Source of the DNA: Tissierellia bacterium | GTDB taxonomy: Bacteria; Bacillota; Clostridia; Tissierellales; Peptoniphilaceae | DNA: 64,000 bases | Direction: 5' to 3' | Assembly (NCBI GenBank): GCA_030537855.1 | Contig: JAUNVD010000001.1 | Coordinates: 62,387 to 126,386, forward strand | Shown: piece after piece, positions 16,424 through 25,737 of the stretch | Position numbering within the stretch: the stretch's first letter is position 1 | How the letters are laid out: every line of letters starts with the position of its first letter | Position numbers and translations under genes: made by a program | The notes under the pieces: model-generated | The model's database searches: none | What the model saw: the letters and a program-made list of their open reading frames with translations, nothing else | Told to the model about the DNA's origin: nothing

Positions 16424-17476
16424 TTATCCCTCCATAATTTCTTTTACTTTTTCAATAACTTCTTCTGTGGATGGAATCATTCCTCCTTGACGACCATAAA
16501 AATGGACATTTTGCTTACCAGCAACGCCTATTTTTACGTCGTCGACCATTTGACCTTGATTCATTTCTACAACTAAAACATCTTTAATTCTTTCTGGTAA
16601 TTGTTCAAAGGAATGATATGGATAGGGCCAAATGGAAATAGGTCGAATCATTCCCACTTTAATTCCTTCTTTTCGTAAAGCTTCCATTGCTGATTTACAA
16701 ATTCTGGATGTTGTTCCATAGGCACTTAGTACTATATCTGCATCGTCTAAATGGATTTCTTCCACTCGTACTTCATTTTCGGCAATCGTTTTATATTTTT
16801 CTATTAAATGTTTATTATGAGCTTCTAATTCGTCAGGAGATAGATACAAAGAATTTATAATATTAGGTTTTCTTTTTCCCTTTGTTCCTGTTGCAGCCCA
16901 TAGCTTTTCTGGTAATTCTCTTTTTGAATGATCATGAAATTCTACTGGCTCCATCATTTGTCCTAGCATTCCATCTCCACAAATAAGGACAGGATTTCTA
17001 TAGATATCAGCTAAATCAAAGCCTTCTATAATTAAATCTACCATTTCTTGGATAGATGCTGGGGCTAGTGTAATGGTGCGATAGTCTCCATTCCCTCCAC
17101 CTCTAGTGGACTGAAAATAGTCAGTTTGGGAAGGCTGTATACTGCCAAGTCCTGGACCTCCACGCATCATATTGACTATAACACAGGGGAGTTCCGCTCC
17201 TGCAATATAAGATATACCTTCTTGTTTTAAAGAAATTCCCGGGCTGGAAGAAGAAGTCATCACTCGTTCTCCTGTACCTGCTGCTCCGTAGACCATATTA
17301 ATGGCTGCTACTTCTGATTCTGCTTGTAAAAAGCAACCTCCAACTTTCGGTAATTCTCTTGCTAAATATTCTGGTACCTCACTTTGAGGGGTAATAGGAT
17401 ATCCAAAAAAATACTTACAACCAGCAGCAATGGCAGCTGCTCCAACAGCCTCATTTCCTTTCATTAATACTTTCAT
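16424..17476 (-). CDS. 2-oxoacid:ferredoxin oxidoreductase, alpha subunit
   Basis: 350 residues of the VorB/KorA type: MKGNEAVGAAAIAAGCKYFFGYPITPQSE at the N-terminus (pyrimidine-binding domain of the TPP fold), then the transketolase C-terminal-like domain. Together with beta, gamma and the ferredoxin subunit it forms the cytosolic oxidoreductase that turns branched-chain or other 2-oxoacids from amino-acid fermentation into acyl-CoA and reduced ferredoxin. Ribosome binding site GGAGG precedes the ATG, 9 bp after the ferredoxin gene. Confidence 0.93.
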   Translation of the reverse strand: MKVLMKGNEAVGAAAIAAGCKYFFGYPITPQSEVPEYLARELPKVGGCFLQAESEVAAINMVYGAAGTGERVMTSSSSPGISLKQEGISYIAGAELPCVIVNMMRGGPGLGSIQPSQTDYFQSTRGGGNGDYRTITLAPASIQEMVDLIIEGFDLADIYRNPVLICGDGMLGQMMEPVEFHDHSKRELPEKLWAATGTKGKRKPNIINSLYLSPDELEAHNKHLIEKYKTIAENEVRVEEIHLDDADIVLSAYGTTSRICKSAMEALRKEGIKVGMIRPISIWPYPYHSFEQLPERIKDVLVVEMNQGQMVDDVKIGVAGKQNVHFYGRQGGMIPSTEEVIEKVKEIMEG

Positions 17477-17485
17477 AGCTACCTC

Positions 17486-17701
17486 CTATTCTCGTATAAC
17501 CGTAATACAGGAATCTGGACACATAATGGCACAGTTTCCACATGCTATACAATCTTCCGGTCGAACGGGTTCTGAAGGGCTATATCCTTTTTGATTAATT
17601 TTATTTGTATTCATTTCCAATACATCTTTGGGACATACATGGACACATAATCCACAACCCTTACAACTATTTTGTTCTATAATCACTTTACCTTTTGCCA
17701 T
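17486..17701 (-). CDS. 2-oxoacid:ferredoxin oxidoreductase, delta (2[4Fe-4S] ferredoxin) subunit
   Basis: 71 residues with two CxxCxxCxxxC clusters: CKGCGLCVHVC near residue 13 and CIACGNCAIMC near residue 51. It passes electrons from the TPP subunits to free ferredoxin. Placement directly before the alpha subunit is standard for VOR/KOR operons. Confidence 0.93.
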   Translation of the reverse strand: MAKGKVIIEQNSCKGCGLCVHVCPKDVLEMNTNKINQKGYSPSEPVRPEDCIACGNCAIMCPDSCITVIRE

Positions 17702-17713
17702 TTTCTCACCTCT

Positions 17714-18382
17714 TTACACCATCCACTCATTACGAAAATATAAATGAATAGGGAATAGTCTTTCTTTTAATTCATCTGGACACTCATCAACGATATTTTC
17801 AAAAACTGCAGTATATTTTACTGACAATCCCGTTTCTTTACTCACTTCTTTTAAAAGAGCTTCACCTCTTAAGACATCTTCAATGGATGTGTTTTTCAAC
17901 ATATGAGTGCTATTTACCAGTCCTGTAACAGGAATGGTAGAACGACCTTCAATATTTTTCATAAACCCAATAACATCTTCTACTTTTTGAGTTTCTGGTC
18001 GATTTGCATTTACGACTAATAAATGCTCTACTTTTTGGGTGTTTAAGATATTACGATATCGACCAAGTGCTCTTGCTCCACTTGGATTACCTCCAACATC
18101 AAGAATAACCTGTGATTGTGAATCTTGTAAAGGAGTCAATATACCAGGATCTAATGCAGGAATATCTAAGTTTGGAGCATCTACAGAACTAGCAATAACA
18201 GATATCCCTTGAGATTCTAAAAAATCCTTTTGTTCTCGTATACGGAAATACATATTGATAATATCTAAATCCACCACAGAAACTTTGGGATATAAGTCTT
18301 TTAAATATAGAGCCAAGTTAATGGAAAACTCTGTTTTACCACTACCAAAATGCCCTGTAATAATATGAATTCTTGGAGTCAT
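17714..18382 (-). CDS. P-loop ATPase of unknown function linked to the oxidoreductase operon
   Basis: 222 residues. Walker A GHFGSGKTEFS lies at residues 9-19; VVDLDIINMYFRIRE supplies the next Asp motif and LDVGGNPSGA a Walker-B-like segment, so the fold is a SIMIBI-class NTPase (CobQ/MinD/ArsA-like), without a Cys pair or membrane part. It is the first gene of the oxidoreductase operon, 12 bp before the ferredoxin gene, and shares its promoter. A maturation or assembly role for the Fe-S/TPP complex is plausible by analogy with cofactor-insertion ATPases (CooC, Mrp), but this is inference. Confidence 0.8.
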   Translation of the reverse strand: MTPRIHIITGHFGSGKTEFSINLALYLKDLYPKVSVVDLDIINMYFRIREQKDFLESQGISVIASSVDAPNLDIPALDPGILTPLQDSQSQVILDVGGNPSGARALGRYRNILNTQKVEHLLVVNANRPETQKVEDVIGFMKNIEGRSTIPVTGLVNSTHMLKNTSIEDVLRGEALLKEVSKETGLSVKYTAVFENIVDECPDELKERLFPIHLYFRNEWMV

Positions 18383-18398
18383 AGACTCTCCTCTCTAC

Positions 18399-18412
18399 AG
18401 TAAACGTTATCA
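18399..18412. promoter_or_regulatory. cre-like site in the oxidoreductase leader
   Basis: On the minus strand TGATAACGTTTACT matches 12 of 14 positions of the CcpA consensus TGWAANCGNTNWCA, with the central CG intact. It lies downstream of the promoter and 16 bp before the first start codon, where bound CcpA would block transcription. Confidence 0.4.
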
Positions 18413-18475
18413 TACGATAAAAGAGTTTTATTTTTTTGAAATATATCAATGAAAAATTGAAAACCCTTTACTATA

Positions 18476-18504
18476 ATTATACTAATAGTTAAAAGATAGG
18501 TCAA
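18476..18504 (-). promoter_or_regulatory. Sigma-A promoter of the oxidoreductase operon
   Basis: On the minus strand -35 TTGACC (18504-18499), 17-bp spacer, -10 TATAAT (18481-18476). Confidence 0.8.
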
Positions 18505-18533
18505 TATTTCTACATCATTTCATAAATTGAAAC

Positions 18534-18553
18534 TACCCCGCCTTGGCGGGGTA
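18534..18553 (-). terminator. GC-rich hairpin after the nitroreductase gene
   Basis: TACCCCGCC pairs with GGCGGGGTA (9 bp, very short loop), just past the nitroreductase stop. The following minus-strand sequence is only moderately T-rich, so termination strength is uncertain. Confidence 0.65.
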
Positions 18554-18556
18554 GGA

Positions 18557-19075
18557 TTAAAATTTTTCATAATGGGCTTTTTCACCGATCTCAAATTCTT
18601 TACGTTTTCGTACTCTTTCATTTTTCTTACCAAAGGGGATCAAGCAAAGAACCCCATACTTTTCTGGTATATTAAATTCACGTCTCACATAGTCTTCTGT
18701 ATCTTCTTTATCAGGAGTTTTGTTGCCATGGATATTTATCCAAGAAGAAGAATACCCTTCCTCTTCTAAAAGAAGTTGTAAATAACTAGCAGCAATGGCA
18801 CCTTCCTCTACCCATGTTTTACATACTTCTTTATTTGCAATGATTACAATAACAGTGGGAGCATCTGCAATATACGCAGTTCCAAAGCGTTCCACATCTG
18901 CTAATTTCTTTTTGTTCTCCTTTTCTTCCACAATAAGGAACTCAACGGGATGACTATTTCCATTAGATGGTCCCATGGATGCATACATTAAAAGCTCCTC
19001 GAGTAATTCCTTTTCCATAACTTCATTGGTGTACTTTCGAACAGTCCTTCGATTAAAAATAGTTTCCTTTAACAA
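18557..19075 (-). CDS. Nitroreductase-family FMN protein
   Basis: 172 residues. The N-terminal RRTVRKYTNEVMEKELLEEL and the ASMGPSNGNSHPVEF segment are typical of the FMN-binding nitroreductase fold; these enzymes reduce nitroaromatics, quinones or flavins with NAD(P)H as dimers. The TTG at 19075 is 8 bp after AAAGGAG and is preferred; a GTG at 19084 overlaps that ribosome binding site. It is transcribed alone, facing away from the oxidoreductase operon promoter. The physiological substrate is unknown. Confidence 0.85.
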   Translation of the reverse strand: MLKETIFNRRTVRKYTNEVMEKELLEELLMYASMGPSNGNSHPVEFLIVEEKENKKKLADVERFGTAYIADAPTVIVIIANKEVCKTWVEEGAIAASYLQLLLEEEGYSSSWINIHGNKTPDKEDTEDYVRREFNIPEKYGVLCLIPFGKKNERVRKRKEFEIGEKAHYEKF

Positions 19076-19144
19076 GTAAATCACTCCTTTTTTATCATTA
19101 TCATTTCTATCATATCATAGGGAGGATTGTAGATTTATGAAATC

Positions 19145-20119
19145 TTATAGTATCTTATTATTTTTATGAAAGTTCCATGCTGATGAGATAATATCTTCTA
19201 ATTGAAGCTTAGGTTTCCAACCAAGGATTTTTTCAGCTTTTTGACTAGAAGCTACTAATACTGCAGGATCTCCAGGTCGTCGCCCTTCTTCTGTTGCTGG
19301 AATTGGATGTCCTGTTACTTTTCTTGCAGTATCTATAACTTCTAAAACAGAAAATCCTTTCCCATTTCCTAAATTAAAGGTATTAGAAGTTTTATCTTTT
19401 GCTAAATACTGAAAGGCTAGAAAGTGAGCATCTGCTAAGTCATTAACATGGATATAATCTCGTACACAAGTACCATCATCTGTAGGATAATCTGTGCCAA
19501 AAATAGAAATCTGATCTCTTTTCCCTAAGGGAACTTGTAAAATTAAAGGAATCAAGTGAGTTTCTGGCTGGTGCAATTCTCCAATCTTACCAGAAGAATC
19601 TGCTCCAGCTGCATTGAAATATCGTAATGCAACGTATTTTATTCCATAAGCTGTATCGAACCATGACATCATTTTTTCCATAGCTAATTTTGTTTCCCCA
19701 TAGGGGTTAGTTGGGAAAGTAGGATCTTCTTCCATAATAGGGATATTATTCGGCTCTCCATAAACTGCTGCTGTAGAAGAAAAGACAATATTTTTTACAT
19801 TATGTTTAACCATTTCTCCTAGAAGGATTATAGCGCCATATACATTATTATGGTAATAATCATAAGGATTTGTCATACTTACACCAACAAGACTTAAAGC
19901 AGCAAAATGGACTACAGTATCAATATTATGATTGGTAAAAATTTGAGATAATATTTCTGAATCTCTACAATCTCCTTCATAAAAATGTTCTACATCTACA
20001 AGTTCTCGATGACCTGTGGATAAATTATCTAAAACCACAACGTCAAGGCCTCGTTCTTGAAATAGCTTTACTGTGTGGGAGCCAATATATCCAGCTCCAC
20101 CTATAATTAAGACTGACAT
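19145..20119 (-). CDS. galE: UDP-glucose 4-epimerase
   Basis: 324 residues, short-chain dehydrogenase fold. NAD-binding GGAGYIGSHT starts at residue 7, the catalytic pair is in NPYGETKLAMEK (Tyr-x-x-x-Lys), preceded by the SSTAAVYG serine motif. It interconverts UDP-galactose and UDP-glucose, closing the Leloir pathway. It is the last gene of the galactose operon, 12 bp after galK. Confidence 0.95.
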   Translation of the reverse strand: MSVLIIGGAGYIGSHTVKLFQERGLDVVVLDNLSTGHRELVDVEHFYEGDCRDSEILSQIFTNHNIDTVVHFAALSLVGVSMTNPYDYYHNNVYGAIILLGEMVKHNVKNIVFSSTAAVYGEPNNIPIMEEDPTFPTNPYGETKLAMEKMMSWFDTAYGIKYVALRYFNAAGADSSGKIGELHQPETHLIPLILQVPLGKRDQISIFGTDYPTDDGTCVRDYIHVNDLADAHFLAFQYLAKDKTSNTFNLGNGKGFSVLEVIDTARKVTGHPIPATEEGRRPGDPAVLVASSQKAEKILGWKPKLQLEDIISSAWNFHKNNKIL

Positions 20120-20131
20120 AATTTTTCCTTT

Positions 20132-21289
20132 CTAGTAGAGTTTTCTTGCTCCGTCTCCAGGGAGTGCCTTATAAAATTCTCCATCTTGTCCTGTTTTATT
20201 TTTATATTCTTTTCTAACATAGGATATAAATTCTTCCACCATTGTAGTTTCCACTAAAGCAATGGCGCAGCCAGAAAATCCAGCGCCTGTCATTCTTGCT
20301 CCAAGACAACTTGGGTGCTTTCGAGCAATTTCTGTAATCGTATCTAATTCAAATCCTGTAACCTCATAATCTGTTTTTAATGACATATGGGAAGCGTTTA
20401 ATATTTCCCCAAGGGCAATAAAGTTTTTGGACTCTAATGCTTCAACTCCTTTTTTCACTCTATGATTTTCTGTAATAACATGATGGACTCTCTTTTTTTC
20501 TTTAGGAGAAGATAAGAGGGAAAGGGCCTTGTCTAAGTTGTCCATTTCTAAGTCACATAAATAATCAATTGAAAAATATTTTTGTAATGTTGCTAAGGCA
20601 TTTTCACAATCCTCTCTTCGAGAATTATATTCTCCACTTACCAATTCACGACGGACACCTGTATTCATAATTACGAAAATATAATGATCCATCACCATTG
20701 GTAAGTATTTATAACTTAAATCTTTTGTTTGTAAGAGGATACCATGATCTTTTTTTCCCATAGATATTATAAATTGATCCATAATACCTGATTGGAGGCC
20801 AAAATGCTCATTTTCCACCTTTTGCCCTAATAAAGCCATCTCCACCTTATCAGGACCTTTTTGTGCTAAATTTTTTAGGATTTCTCCAGTTAGTATCTCT
20901 AAGGAAGCAGAAGAGGAAAGCCCTGCCCCATTAGGAATATTTCCAAAAAACAGACCTTGAAAACCTGGTGTTTCATAACCTGCTTTTTGGAAGGCCTTAA
21001 TCATACCTAAAGGATAATTCCCCCAACCAAATGTTTCATTATAATTTACATGATCTTTTTTCGTTTTCACTCTTCCTGGGACATTTAAGGAAATAAAGTC
21101 ATAGTCATCCCAAGGAGCAACTAAACCATAGGTACCAAGAGAAATAGCAAAGGGGAGAACTGATCCTCCATTATAATCAATATGTTCCCCAATAACATTA
21201 ATTCTTGATGGGGAAAAATAAAATCCTTCAGGTTCTCGTTGAAAAGTCTCTCGAAAGGTATTTGTTAAGGATTTTAAAAGATTATCCAT
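20132..21289 (-). CDS. galK: Galactokinase
   Basis: 385 residues, GHMP kinase. The galactokinase signature SRINVIGEHIDYNGG lies at about residues 27-41, the ATP-binding loop is NIPNGAGLSSSASLE, and the C-terminal motif is MTGAGFSGCAIAL. It phosphorylates alpha-D-galactose at C1. The start overlaps the end of galT by 8 bp, so the two are translationally coupled. Confidence 0.95.
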   Translation of the reverse strand: MDNLLKSLTNTFRETFQREPEGFYFSPSRINVIGEHIDYNGGSVLPFAISLGTYGLVAPWDDYDFISLNVPGRVKTKKDHVNYNETFGWGNYPLGMIKAFQKAGYETPGFQGLFFGNIPNGAGLSSSASLEILTGEILKNLAQKGPDKVEMALLGQKVENEHFGLQSGIMDQFIISMGKKDHGILLQTKDLSYKYLPMVMDHYIFVIMNTGVRRELVSGEYNSRREDCENALATLQKYFSIDYLCDLEMDNLDKALSLLSSPKEKKRVHHVITENHRVKKGVEALESKNFIALGEILNASHMSLKTDYEVTGFELDTITEIARKHPSCLGARMTGAGFSGCAIALVETTMVEEFISYVRKEYKNKTGQDGEFYKALPGDGARKLY

Positions 21290-22256
21290 ATAGTTTCTCC
21301 CTTACTTCTCGTAACTCTTTCGCACAATCTTCTACTTTACGAGGATTACCATGTACCCATGCTGCTGTTTCAGAAGAAGCATTATATTTAATAGAATTCT
21401 CACCTCGTAAGGGAGGAAAGAATTTTACATGAAAACGAAAATATTGATAAAGATCCTTATATCCACTATGGCTGGTAGGAGCATTGTAAATCCCCATCAT
21501 ATAGGGAAATACTTTATCAAAAAGACCATCATAAATGGTTGTCACTTCTTTTAGAATATTGGCAAAATCTCCGATTTCTTTTTCTTCAAAATCAGAAAAA
21601 CTTAAAAGTGATTTTTTCGGGAAAATATAAATGCCATAAGGATATTCTCCAAAAAAAGGAACAAAGGCTGAAAAAGTATTATTTTCTGTAACAATTCGCT
21701 CTTTGTACTCGATCTCTTCTTGTAGAATTCGATCATATATATTTTCTCCATTTTCCTCAAAATAGGTCATTGCATTTTCCAATTCAATGCGCAATCGAAG
21801 AGGCATTTTAGAATATGCATAGATTTGCCCATGAGGGTGGGGCATAGTAACCCCAACTTCTTTTCCTCGATTTTCAAAAGGGAAAACATATTTAATCTTA
21901 GGATCTTGGGAAAGAGTTTCGTATCTTTCTTTCCATAAATGAACTAATTTTTTCATATGAGAACTTGATAAATCCTTTAAGTTTCCATAATGATCAGGAG
22001 AGTATAGTATCACTTCACATTTTCCATAAGAAGGAGCTGTTTTGTAAAAAGCGGAACCAACTTGGTCAGGTTCTGGGGGATTTTGGGAAAGAATGGGAAA
22101 ATCATTATCATAACAATAAACGTCATAGTCCACTGGTACTTTCCCAGAATCAGGACAAAAAGGACAATAGTCCTTAGGCATATCTGGACGTTTCGACCGA
22201 TTAGCAGAAACCATCGTCCAATCGTCTAATAATGGGTTATATCTTAATTCTGCCAT
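21282..22256 (-). CDS. galT: Galactose-1-phosphate uridylyltransferase
   Basis: 324 residues, class I GalT of the HIT superfamily. The zinc-site pair CPFC is at residues 31-34 and the active-site HPHGQ at 140-144, with His142 as the uridylylated nucleophile. It exchanges UMP between UDP-glucose and galactose-1-phosphate. The second of two close ATGs (22256) is better placed after AGGAGG than the first (22262). It overlaps the 3' end of the mutarotase gene by 20 bp. Confidence 0.94.
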   Translation of the reverse strand: MAELRYNPLLDDWTMVSANRSKRPDMPKDYCPFCPDSGKVPVDYDVYCYDNDFPILSQNPPEPDQVGSAFYKTAPSYGKCEVILYSPDHYGNLKDLSSSHMKKLVHLWKERYETLSQDPKIKYVFPFENRGKEVGVTMPHPHGQIYAYSKMPLRLRIELENAMTYFEENGENIYDRILQEEIEYKERIVTENNTFSAFVPFFGEYPYGIYIFPKKSLLSFSDFEEKEIGDFANILKEVTTIYDGLFDKVFPYMMGIYNAPTSHSGYKDLYQYFRFHVKFFPPLRGENSIKYNASSETAAWVHGNPRKVEDCAKELREVREKLYG

Positions 22257-23103
22257 TGTCATCCTCCTTTATTTCAATTTCAAAGGTAAATGTAAAACTA
22301 TCTTGTGGAGATAAATGTACTTGGGTATCTGTTTCCAAAACTTTTTTCAAAGAATCATAGTAACCAGTTGAAGGTTCTATGGCCCAATTTCTTTCTCCCT
22401 TAAATCCTCCAGTTGTGACCCATAATCCCAGATAGGGAATTTTTATTCGGTCATAATGAAATAAGATCCTTTTTTCTGGCCCTTGGTATCCAATTTCTCC
22501 TTTTAAAGGTATTTTATGAGGTAGATACCATTTAAAGCTTTCATTGATTGGATATTCTTTAGGATTTTTTATGGAAAACTCTCCAGGTTTTCCATGAATT
22601 TGTAATAAATCTTTTTCGTCAAAAGGAAACAAAAGGGTATACTCTGGTTTCATTTGAAAAAGACCATGGAATACCCATAGGAATTCTTTAGGTTCTTCTT
22701 CCTTATTGATAAAAATATAATCAATAGACAATCTTTGTTTTTTTAATGAAAATATTTTTTCGATTTCAATTTTAGTAATTGGATCTCTTATCTTAGCAAA
22801 TACTTTTTGATGATTTCCTGTCATTTCCCAAGGAATGGACCATAAAGAGCCATGGTCTGGATAATTGATACCCTTAATTTCACATGAATCAATGGTAGGA
22901 AAACAATCGTCAATTCCAGATGTGTCATATTTGGAAAAATCATCACCAAGTTTTGGTACTTGATAAGAAGATTGGGACTGAAAGAGAAATTCTTCTCCAT
23001 CTTTCTTATCCACGATAGAAAGAATCTTAGCCCCAAAATCTTTTAATATGTCTACCTGTAAGTATTTATTTTCCAGTACATAAACTTCGATATTCTTTTT
23101 CAT
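22237..23103 (-). CDS. Aldose 1-epimerase family protein (mutarotase, LacX-like)
   Basis: 288 residues of the galactose-mutarotase-like beta-sandwich fold; the IDDCFPTIDSCEI and YPDHGSLWSIPWE segments match the LacX/YihR-like branch rather than classical GalM. It likely speeds the change of beta- to alpha-galactose before galactokinase acts. It sits between the transporter and enzyme parts of the operon; its start overlaps the last base of the mglC stop codon. Confidence 0.85.
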   Translation of the reverse strand: MKKNIEVYVLENKYLQVDILKDFGAKILSIVDKKDGEEFLFQSQSSYQVPKLGDDFSKYDTSGIDDCFPTIDSCEIKGINYPDHGSLWSIPWEMTGNHQKVFAKIRDPITKIEIEKIFSLKKQRLSIDYIFINKEEEPKEFLWVFHGLFQMKPEYTLLFPFDEKDLLQIHGKPGEFSIKNPKEYPINESFKWYLPHKIPLKGEIGYQGPEKRILFHYDRIKIPYLGLWVTTGGFKGERNWAIEPSTGYYDSLKKVLETDTQVHLSPQDSFTFTFEIEIKEDDNGRIKI

Positions 23104-24125
23104 TATTTCTTTGCAATATATTTTCGCACGTCAATAGCAACAGCTGTTATAATAATAAACCCTTTGACCACACCTTGTAGATAGGGGTTTACTCCAATAT
23201 ACTGAAGTCCATAGTTGATAAACTGTAAAATAATCGTACCAATTAAAACACCAGGGATGGTACCAACTCCTCCAGAGAAGGAAACTCCTCCAACAACACA
23301 AGCTGCAATAGCATCTAAGTCATAGTTGGTTCCTGTTCCTGCATTTACCGATCCGATACGTCCTGCCTCTAAGAATCCTGCAATTCCATAAAGAATACCA
23401 GAAATCAAGTAAATCAACATAATATTTTTAATCAAACTAACCCCAGAAACTTCTGCAGCTTCAGGATTTCCTCCAATGGCAAACATATTTTTTCCAAGCT
23501 CAGTTTTATTCCACACCACCCACATTATGGTGGCTATAATAATCATAAACCATATTAAATTCGGGAGTAAGAAAACCTGTCCATTAACTAACTTTACATA
23601 CTTATCCGCTAAAGATCCAATGGGCTGGGCTCCCATTTCCTGGGAATCAATATAAATTTGTAAAATTCCATATACAATTAATTGAGTTCCTAAGGTAATA
23701 ATGAAAGCATGAACCTTCAAAACAGCAACGCCAAATCCGTTAAAAAGAGAAAATGCAACCCCAACTAAAATAGCTAGTGCCAATGGAATAAGCATATTTA
23801 CTTCTCCAAGATCTGGGTACATTCTTGCAGAATAATCTAAGGACTGTAAAAGAGACGCTGAAATTGCAGCTGTCAATCCTAAAATACGTCCTGCAGAAAG
23901 GTCTGTACCTTGTAATACAATAAGCCCTGCTGCACCTAAAGCTAAGATGGCTCGTGTAGATGCTTGAGTTAAAATATTAATAAAATTTCTCTTTGTTAAA
24001 AATGTTGGATCATACAGAATAATCCCTATAATTAAAATTCCTAAAATAAAATATAAAGCATAGTTAAAGATAAGATCTCTCGTCTTTTCCCGACGAAGAA
24101 CAGTATTTAATCCTTTATTTTCCAT
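23103..24125 (-). CDS. mglC: Galactose/methylgalactoside ABC transporter permease
   Basis: 340 residues with about ten membrane helices of the BPD_transp_2 family. The conserved LQGTDLSAGRILGLTAAIS and FAIGGNPEAAEVSGV segments are hallmarks of MglC/RbsC permeases. The ATG at 24125 has AAGGAG upstream; a longer frame from 24155 would overlap mglA and lacks a ribosome binding site. It forms the membrane channel for the MglB-captured sugar. Confidence 0.94.
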   Translation of the reverse strand: MENKGLNTVLRREKTRDLIFNYALYFILGILIIGIILYDPTFLTKRNFINILTQASTRAILALGAAGLIVLQGTDLSAGRILGLTAAISASLLQSLDYSARMYPDLGEVNMLIPLALAILVGVAFSLFNGFGVAVLKVHAFIITLGTQLIVYGILQIYIDSQEMGAQPIGSLADKYVKLVNGQVFLLPNLIWFMIIIATIMWVVWNKTELGKNMFAIGGNPEAAEVSGVSLIKNIMLIYLISGILYGIAGFLEAGRIGSVNAGTGTNYDLDAIAACVVGGVSFSGGVGTIPGVLIGTIILQFINYGLQYIGVNPYLQGVVKGFIIITAVAIDVRKYIAKK

Positions 24126-24138
24126 GCTGTACTCCTTC

Positions 24139-25644
24139 CTACAAATACTTACCACATAATTCCAAGATTTTTTCTTGGTCTAAGTGTTTGGCTTCATCAA
24201 TACCTGCTAACTTCCCATTACTCATAACTGCAATTCGATCACATATTCCTAATAATTCAGGAAGCTCTGAACTGACCATGATAATTCCATTTCCTCGTTT
24301 TGCTAAATCTATGATAAGTTGATATATTTCATACTTTGCGCCAACATCAATTCCACGAGTAGGCTCATCTAAAAGTAAAATTTTTGGTTCTGTTAAAAGC
24401 CACCGTCCTAATATTACCTTTTGCTGATTTCCTCCAGAAAGGGATTTGATCAATGTTCTCTGACTAGGTGTTTTCACATTCATACTGTCAATCACCCATT
24501 TTGTAGCTGTTTTTGTTTTTGAATTTGAAAGTAATGGGCCATTTTTATAGTTTTCAAGAGATGCTATTACAGAATTTGCAGCAATATCTAGAACTGGGAA
24601 AATACCAGTGGCTCTTCGTTCTTCTGTTAACATTGAAAAACCGTTTTTAATAGCATCCCCTGGATTTTTATTGACGATTTTCTCTCCTTTTAAATATAGT
24701 TCTCCTGTTTCTAAAGTTGATATACCAAAAATAGCCTCTAAAAGTTCTGTCCTTTTCGCACCAACTAAACCGGCGATACCAAGAATTTCTCCTTCATGAA
24801 GCGTAAAGGAGATATCTTTTATATTAGGTTGAAACTTTCCTGTTAAATTCTTAATTTCTAAAAAAGGCTCTCCTACTTGATGATTTTTTTCAGGGAAACG
24901 ATTGGTTAATTCACGACCAACCATTAAATTAATTGTTTTAGCTGTTGTCATTTCAGAAGCAGGATTGGTAGCAATCCACTTTCCATCACGAAACACTGTA
25001 ATATCATCAGATATTTCCATGATTTCTTCCATTTTATGTGATATATAAACAATTCCAAGTCCTCGACTTTTTAGAAGTCGAATAATTTCAAATAGCTGAT
25101 CCACTTCTTGCTCCGTTAATGAAGAAGTAGGTTCGTCTAAAATTAGTATCTTTGCATCATAGCTAACAGCTTTGGCTATTTCTACCATTTGCCTTTGTGA
25201 TACGGACAAAGTATTGATTTTTGCCCTAGGATTAACTTTAATATTAAGATCTTTAAAGACCTCTTCTACATATCGGTACATTTCCTTATGGTCAACTAAA
25301 CCATATTTTTTTGGAAAACGTCCTAACATTATATTTTCTGCCACAGAACGTTTCATTACTTGATTTAATTCTTGGTGAACCATAGATACCCCATTTTCTA
25401 AGGCATCTTTTGGATTTTCAAAATGTACCCTTTTTCCCTCAAGATAAATTTCACCTTCATCTTCTCGATAAATGCCAAATAAGCATTTCATCAATGTTGA
25501 TTTACCAGCACCATTTTCTCCCATAAGAGCATGTACCGTACCTGGACGAATGGCCAAATCCACTTGATCCAAAGCCTTTACTCCAGGGAAAGACTTTGAA
25601 ATTCCCTTCATTTCTAAAATAAAATTAGAATTTTCGTTTACCAT
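24139..25644 (-). CDS. mglA: Galactose/methylgalactoside ABC transporter, twin ATPase
   Basis: 501 residues (E. coli MglA 506) with two ABC domains. The first has Walker [10 protein letters not shown], signature LSVSQRQM and Walker [11 protein letters not shown]; the second has a degenerate Walker A (GLVGAKRTE), signature LSGGNQQK and [12 protein letters not shown], as is usual in this family. The ATG at 25644 begins the true N-terminus; the frame runs 11 codons further upstream without need. It powers the MglC channel. Confidence 0.95.
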   Translation of the reverse strand: MVNENSNFILEMKGISKSFPGVKALDQVDLAIRPGTVHALMGENGAGKSTLMKCLFGIYREDEGEIYLEGKRVHFENPKDALENGVSMVHQELNQVMKRSVAENIMLGRFPKKYGLVDHKEMYRYVEEVFKDLNIKVNPRAKINTLSVSQRQMVEIAKAVSYDAKILILDEPTSSLTEQEVDQLFEIIRLLKSRGLGIVYISHKMEEIMEISDDITVFRDGKWIATNPASEMTTAKTINLMVGRELTNRFPEKNHQVGEPFLEIKNLTGKFQPNIKDISFTLHEGEILGIAGLVGAKRTELLEAIFGISTLETGELYLKGEKIVNKNPGDAIKNGFSMLTEERRATGIFPVLDIAANSVIASLENYKNGPLLSNSKTKTATKWVIDSMNVKTPSQRTLIKSLSGGNQQKVILGRWLLTEPKILLLDEPTRGIDVGAKYEIYQLIIDLAKRGNGIIMVSSELPELLGICDRIAVMSNGKLAGIDEAKHLDQEKILELCGKYL

Positions 25645-25697
25645 ACTCACCACTTTCCATTCTATAAAGAAAGGCACTTTACAGTGCCAGAAAAAAG

Positions 25698-25724
25698 AAA
25701 AAGGAGGGAAACTCCCTCCTTTTT
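25698..25724 (-). terminator. Intercistronic hairpin between mglB and mglA
   Basis: AAAAAGGAGGGA pairs with TCCCTCCTTTTT (12 bp), followed on the minus strand by a T-rich run. A second small inverted repeat GGCACT-N4-AGTGCC lies at 25672-25687. Such a leaky terminator or 3'-end protector usually keeps the binding-protein mRNA more abundant than the rest of the operon. Confidence 0.75.
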
Positions 25725-25737
25725 CCCCAGACTTTTC

